From an uncultured Bacteroidales bacterium (GTDB lineage Bacteria > Bacteroidota > Bacteroidia > Bacteroidales > Muribaculaceae), in assembly GCA_947176515.1 (NCBI GenBank), contig CAMWQZ010000010.1, forward strand, positions 1 through 11,473: DNA of 11,473 nucleotides, given 5' to 3'. Below the pieces are notes generated by a model. That model was given only the letters and a program-made list of their open reading frames with translations, ran no database searches and had not been told where the DNA came from. Positions 9,224 to 11,473 of the stretch are shown piece after piece (position 1 is the stretch's first letter; the number at the start of each line of letters is the position of its first letter). The position numbers and the translations under genes are program-made.

Positions 9224-9647
9224 CCACCGCCATTCACATATCGACGATTGCCGCATCATCGACATCAACACATTCGAGCACGCCAACGGCAGACTGACGG
9301 TTATGGAAAATCTTGCCACATCGCCAATCAATATCAAGCGTGTCTATTATCTCTATGACTTGCCGGCTGGTGCTGAACGCGGTGGCCACTCCCACATTGT
9401 CACGCGCGAATTTGTGATACCGCTCGCCGGGTCGTTTGACGTGGTCGTCGATGACGGACGCCGCACTAAGCGAGTGAGCCTCAACAATCCCAGCCGTGGA
9501 CTCTTACTTCCGGCAGGCATATGGCGCACGCTCGACAACTTCTCATCGGGCTCAATCTGTCTGGTCCTTGCGTCCGAGAAATATGACGAGAGCGACTACG
9601 TTAGAGAATATGAGGATTTCAAACAACTGACAGCCGAAAAGCGATGA
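9210..9647 (+). CDS. FdtA/QdtA-like cupin, copy 2, probable dTDP-sugar 3,4-ketoisomerase
   Basis: This is the second cupin of the WxcM-like family, 145 residues from the ATG at 9210, overlapping copy 1 by 14 nt. The frame is open further upstream to a TTG at 9141 and ATGs at 9156 and 9159, but these lie deep inside copy 1 and the added residues show no family similarity. Landmarks are INIKRVYYLYDLP (40-52), RGGHSH (57-62) with H60 and H62 as the expected catalytic pair, SFDVVVDDG, GLLLPAGIW, FSSGSICLVLAS and YDESDYVREYEDF. It likely moves the keto group of dTDP-4-keto-6-deoxyglucose from C4 to C3 before transamination. The N-terminal DxRG motif is altered: the aligned segment reads H-A-N26-G-R-L, so the active-site Arg is Asn. 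A short His-rich leader (SHRHSH, 5-10) precedes the domain. Whether the product has the FdtA or QdtA stereochemistry at C4 cannot be decided. Confidence 0.85.
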   Translation: MNSDSHRHSHIDDCRIIDINTFEHANGRLTVMENLATSPINIKRVYYLYDLPAGAERGGHSHIVTREFVIPLAGSFDVVVDDGRRTKRVSLNNPSRGLLLPAGIWRTLDNFSSGSICLVLASEKYDESDYVREYEDFKQLTAEKR

Positions 9648-10774
9648 CCAAAAAGACATATACATTTCTCGACCTCAAGACAGTCAACCAGCCCTTCATC
9701 CCACAAATCAACGATGCGATGAAGCGCGTGGTCGACAGCGGCCGCTATATCGGGGGCAACGAGGTCGCCGATTTTGAGAGCGCCCTTGCCGCAAGCTGTG
9801 GCGCCAGCTATTGTGTAGGTGTCGGCAACGGTCTCGATGCACTCCGGCTTATACTTCGCGCCTACATCGAAATGGAAGTCATGCAGCCGGGCGATGAAGT
9901 AATCGTCCCGGCCAACACTTATATCGCTTCGGTGCTGGCTGTGTCTGACAATGGCCTTGTACCCGTCTTTGCTGAGGCCGACCCAAGGACTATGAACCTC
10001 GACACTTCGCGACTTGAAGAGTATTTGTCGCCTCGTACTCGCGCCGTGATGACTGTCCATCTTTATGGCCGCACTTGCTACGACGGCAAACTCCAGACCT
10101 TTGCCGATGCTCATGGTCTGAAAATTATTGAAGATAACGCCCAGGCAATAGGCGCAACTACTGCTGACGGCTCACGGCGCACCGGTGCTTTGGGCGACGC
10201 TGCCGGCTTCAGTTTCTATCCTACAAAAAACATTGGCGCGCTTGGCGATGCCGGAGCCGTCACAACTTCCGACCCCCAACTTGCCAAAGCCGTAAGAGCT
10301 ATCGCCAATTACGGCTCAGACCGCACTTACCATAATATATATTGTGGCGTTAATAGCCGCCTCGACCCCGTCCAGGCAGCTATCGTCAGTGCCAAATTGC
10401 CTTATCTCGACCAAGAAAATGCGCTCCGCCGCCGCATCGCAGCGATATACGAGAGTGAAATCAATAATCCGGCTGTCACAAAGCCGTTATTCGCTGATGA
10501 TTTCAGCTCTGTGTGGCATCAATATGTCATCCAGACTGATAATCGAGACGAATTCCGTGATTTTTTGGCTGATAACGGTGTCGAAACTGCAATTCACTAC
10601 CCTCTCGCACCATTTGATCAACCATGCTACTCTAAAATATATCAGCCCGACAGGCCTGTGGCAAGAAAACTCGCCGCCAGTGTGGTGAGCCTGCCTGTCA
10701 GCCGATGCACCAGCGAAAGCGACGCTCAAGAGATTGCGGCAATCATTAATTCGTATAAACCTGCTAACCAATGA
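9644..10774 (+). CDS. DegT/DnrJ/EryC1 PLP-dependent sugar 3-aminotransferase (FdtB/QdtB-like)
   Basis: This 376-residue fold-type I aminotransferase transfers an amino group, usually from glutamate, to a keto-sugar nucleotide. PLP landmarks are GNGLDALRL (61-69, phosphate-binding turn), VPANTYIAS (88-96), EDNAQAIGA (163-171, with D164 contacting the pyridine nitrogen) and SFYPTKNIGALGD (190-202), in which K195 is the Schiff-base lysine. The downstream GVNSRLDPVQAA motif contributes to the partner subunit's site in this family. Together with the adjacent cupins and rmlA, the likely substrate is dTDP-3-keto-6-deoxyhexose and the product dTDP-Fuc3N or dTDP-Qui3N, hence the FdtB/QdtB-like call. 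The start overlaps the preceding stop as ATGA, and its own stop overlaps the mtaB start in the same way. No acetyltransferase (FdtC/QdtC) is present up to the window end. Confidence 0.92.
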   Translation: MTKKTYTFLDLKTVNQPFIPQINDAMKRVVDSGRYIGGNEVADFESALAASCGASYCVGVGNGLDALRLILRAYIEMEVMQPGDEVIVPANTYIASVLAVSDNGLVPVFAEADPRTMNLDTSRLEEYLSPRTRAVMTVHLYGRTCYDGKLQTFADAHGLKIIEDNAQAIGATTADGSRRTGALGDAAGFSFYPTKNIGALGDAGAVTTSDPQLAKAVRAIANYGSDRTYHNIYCGVNSRLDPVQAAIVSAKLPYLDQENALRRRIAAIYESEINNPAVTKPLFADDFSSVWHQYVIQTDNRDEFRDFLADNGVETAIHYPLAPFDQPCYSKIYQPDRPVARKLAASVVSLPVSRCTSESDAQEIAAIINSYKPANQ

Positions 10775-11473
10775 TTGACAAGACAACATTTAATAATCGC
10801 ACAGCTCTCTTCCACACCTTCGGCTGCAAATTAAACTTTGCCGAAACGTCGACCGTCGCTCGTATGTTTGCAGAGAAAGGCGTCAGGCGCATAACTCCAG
10901 GTGAAACACCTGATTTCATTGTTATAAATTCGTGCTCTGTGACTGATTTGGCTGATAAAAAATGCCGCCAGGCTATCCGTTCGCTTAATCGCCGCTATCC
11001 CGACGCAGCTATAATAGTCACCGGTTGCTACGCTCAGCTTAAAAGTGACGAAGTCGCTGCGCTGCCGGGCGTTAAAATCGTTGCAGGAATAGACCGCAAA
11101 CTCGAGCTATGCGATTTTGTAGAGCAGTGGTCAGCCGATCATCAGCCGATGAGCATTGTCGGTGACTCACGCGACATAAGGTCATTTATGCCGTCATGCT
11201 CGCGAGGCGACCGCACACGTTATTTCCTTAAAGTCCAGGATGGTTGTGATTATTGGTGCACATACTGCACCATCCCTAAGGCTCGAGGCCGTTCGCGTTC
11301 GGGTTCAATCGGGCAGATTGTCAGCCAGGCTCGTAAAGTCGCCGAAGAGGGAGGCAAGGAAATCGTTATAACCGGCGTAAATATCGGTGAATTTGGTAAA
11401 GGCCGTGATGACAACTTCCTCGACCTGATTAAAGAGCTTGACAAAGTTGACGGCATCGAGCGCTACCGCATTT
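10771..11473 (+). CDS. mtaB: tRNA t6A37 methylthiotransferase MtaB, 5' part
   Basis: MtaB is a radical-SAM enzyme that converts t6A37 of ANN-decoding tRNAs to ms2t6A. The frame starts at the ATG at 10771, overlapping the aminotransferase stop by 4 nt, and runs off the right edge after 234 codons, a little over half of the usual length. The N-terminal MTTase domain supplies three cluster cysteines: C19 (FGCKLN), C55 (NSCSVT) and C86 (TGCYAQ). The radical-SAM domain shows GCDYWCTYCTIP with C159, C163 and C166 in the CxxxCxxC arrangement, followed by ARGRSRSG and the TGVNIGEFG segment. NSCSVT and GVNIGEFG favour MtaB over MiaB or RimO. The C-terminal TRAM region is outside the window. Its coupling to a nucleotide-sugar cassette is unrelated to its enzymatic role as far as sequence shows. 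Confidence 0.93.
   Translation, partial: MIDKTTFNNRTALFHTFGCKLNFAETSTVARMFAEKGVRRITPGETPDFIVINSCSVTDLADKKCRQAIRSLNRRYPDAAIIVTGCYAQLKSDEVAALPGVKIVAGIDRKLELCDFVEQWSADHQPMSIVGDSRDIRSFMPSCSRGDRTRYFLKVQDGCDYWCTYCTIPKARGRSRSGSIGQIVSQARKVAEEGGKEIVITGVNIGEFGKGRDDNFLDLIKELDKVDGIERYRI

Noticed and set aside
9596..10114. 172-residue minus-strand open frame
   Set aside because: It lies opposite the aminotransferase, whose PLP motifs are clear, and its translation has no domain, signal peptide or compositional sense. It is a shadow frame.

Overview
The window looks like chromosome from a member of the Bacteroidota, most likely order Bacteroidales. The evidence is a type IX secretion outer-membrane protein (PorV) next to ispF, three promoter boxes of the Bacteroidota form TAnnTTTG about 25 nt before start codons with no evident Shine-Dalgarno sequence, a secreted GH95 glycosidase, and the folP-cdaA gene pair. 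A gut relative of Muribaculaceae, Porphyromonadaceae or Bacteroidaceae would fit, but genus and species cannot be read from this sequence.

Layout. (1) Positions 1-1235, plus strand: the 3' part of porV, then ispF (isoprenoid precursor synthesis). (2) Positions 1245-4335, minus strand: a secreted GH95 alpha-L-fucosidase or alpha-L-galactosidase and a small AT-rich outer-membrane beta-barrel protein, each with its own promoter box. The GH95 gene converges on ispF with 9 nt between stop codons. (3) Positions 4336-4470: a divergent promoter region. (4) Positions 4471-11473, plus strand: one dense gene run, typA/bipA - folP - cdaA - rmlA - fdtA-like 1 - fdtA-like 2 - fdtB-like aminotransferase - mtaB (cut by the window end). 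Gaps are 9-24 nt up to rmlA, and from rmlA onward every gene overlaps the next (17, 14, 4 and 4 nt).

How the genes work together. The first half of the long run is housekeeping: ribosome-associated GTPase, folate synthesis, c-di-AMP synthesis. Inserted before the tRNA-modification gene mtaB is a four-gene cassette for a dTDP-3-amino-3,6-dideoxyhexose: RmlA makes dTDP-glucose, a 3,4-ketoisomerase moves the keto group, and a PLP aminotransferase installs the 3-amino group. The 4,6-dehydratase (RmlB), any N-acyltransferase and the glycosyltransferase are not in the window. The sugar is probably destined for a surface glycan.

The most interesting signal is the pair of tandem FdtA-type cupins. 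Copy 1 keeps the conserved active-site Arg of the D-x-R-G motif but has lost both His of the H-x-H motif. Copy 2 keeps H-x-H but has Asn in place of that Arg. The losses are complementary, which suggests a heteromeric 3,4-ketoisomerase with a composite active site. The alternatives are one active and one non-catalytic copy, or a changed reaction. No RNA genes, insertion sequences, CRISPR arrays or gene-free stretches above 300 nt were seen.
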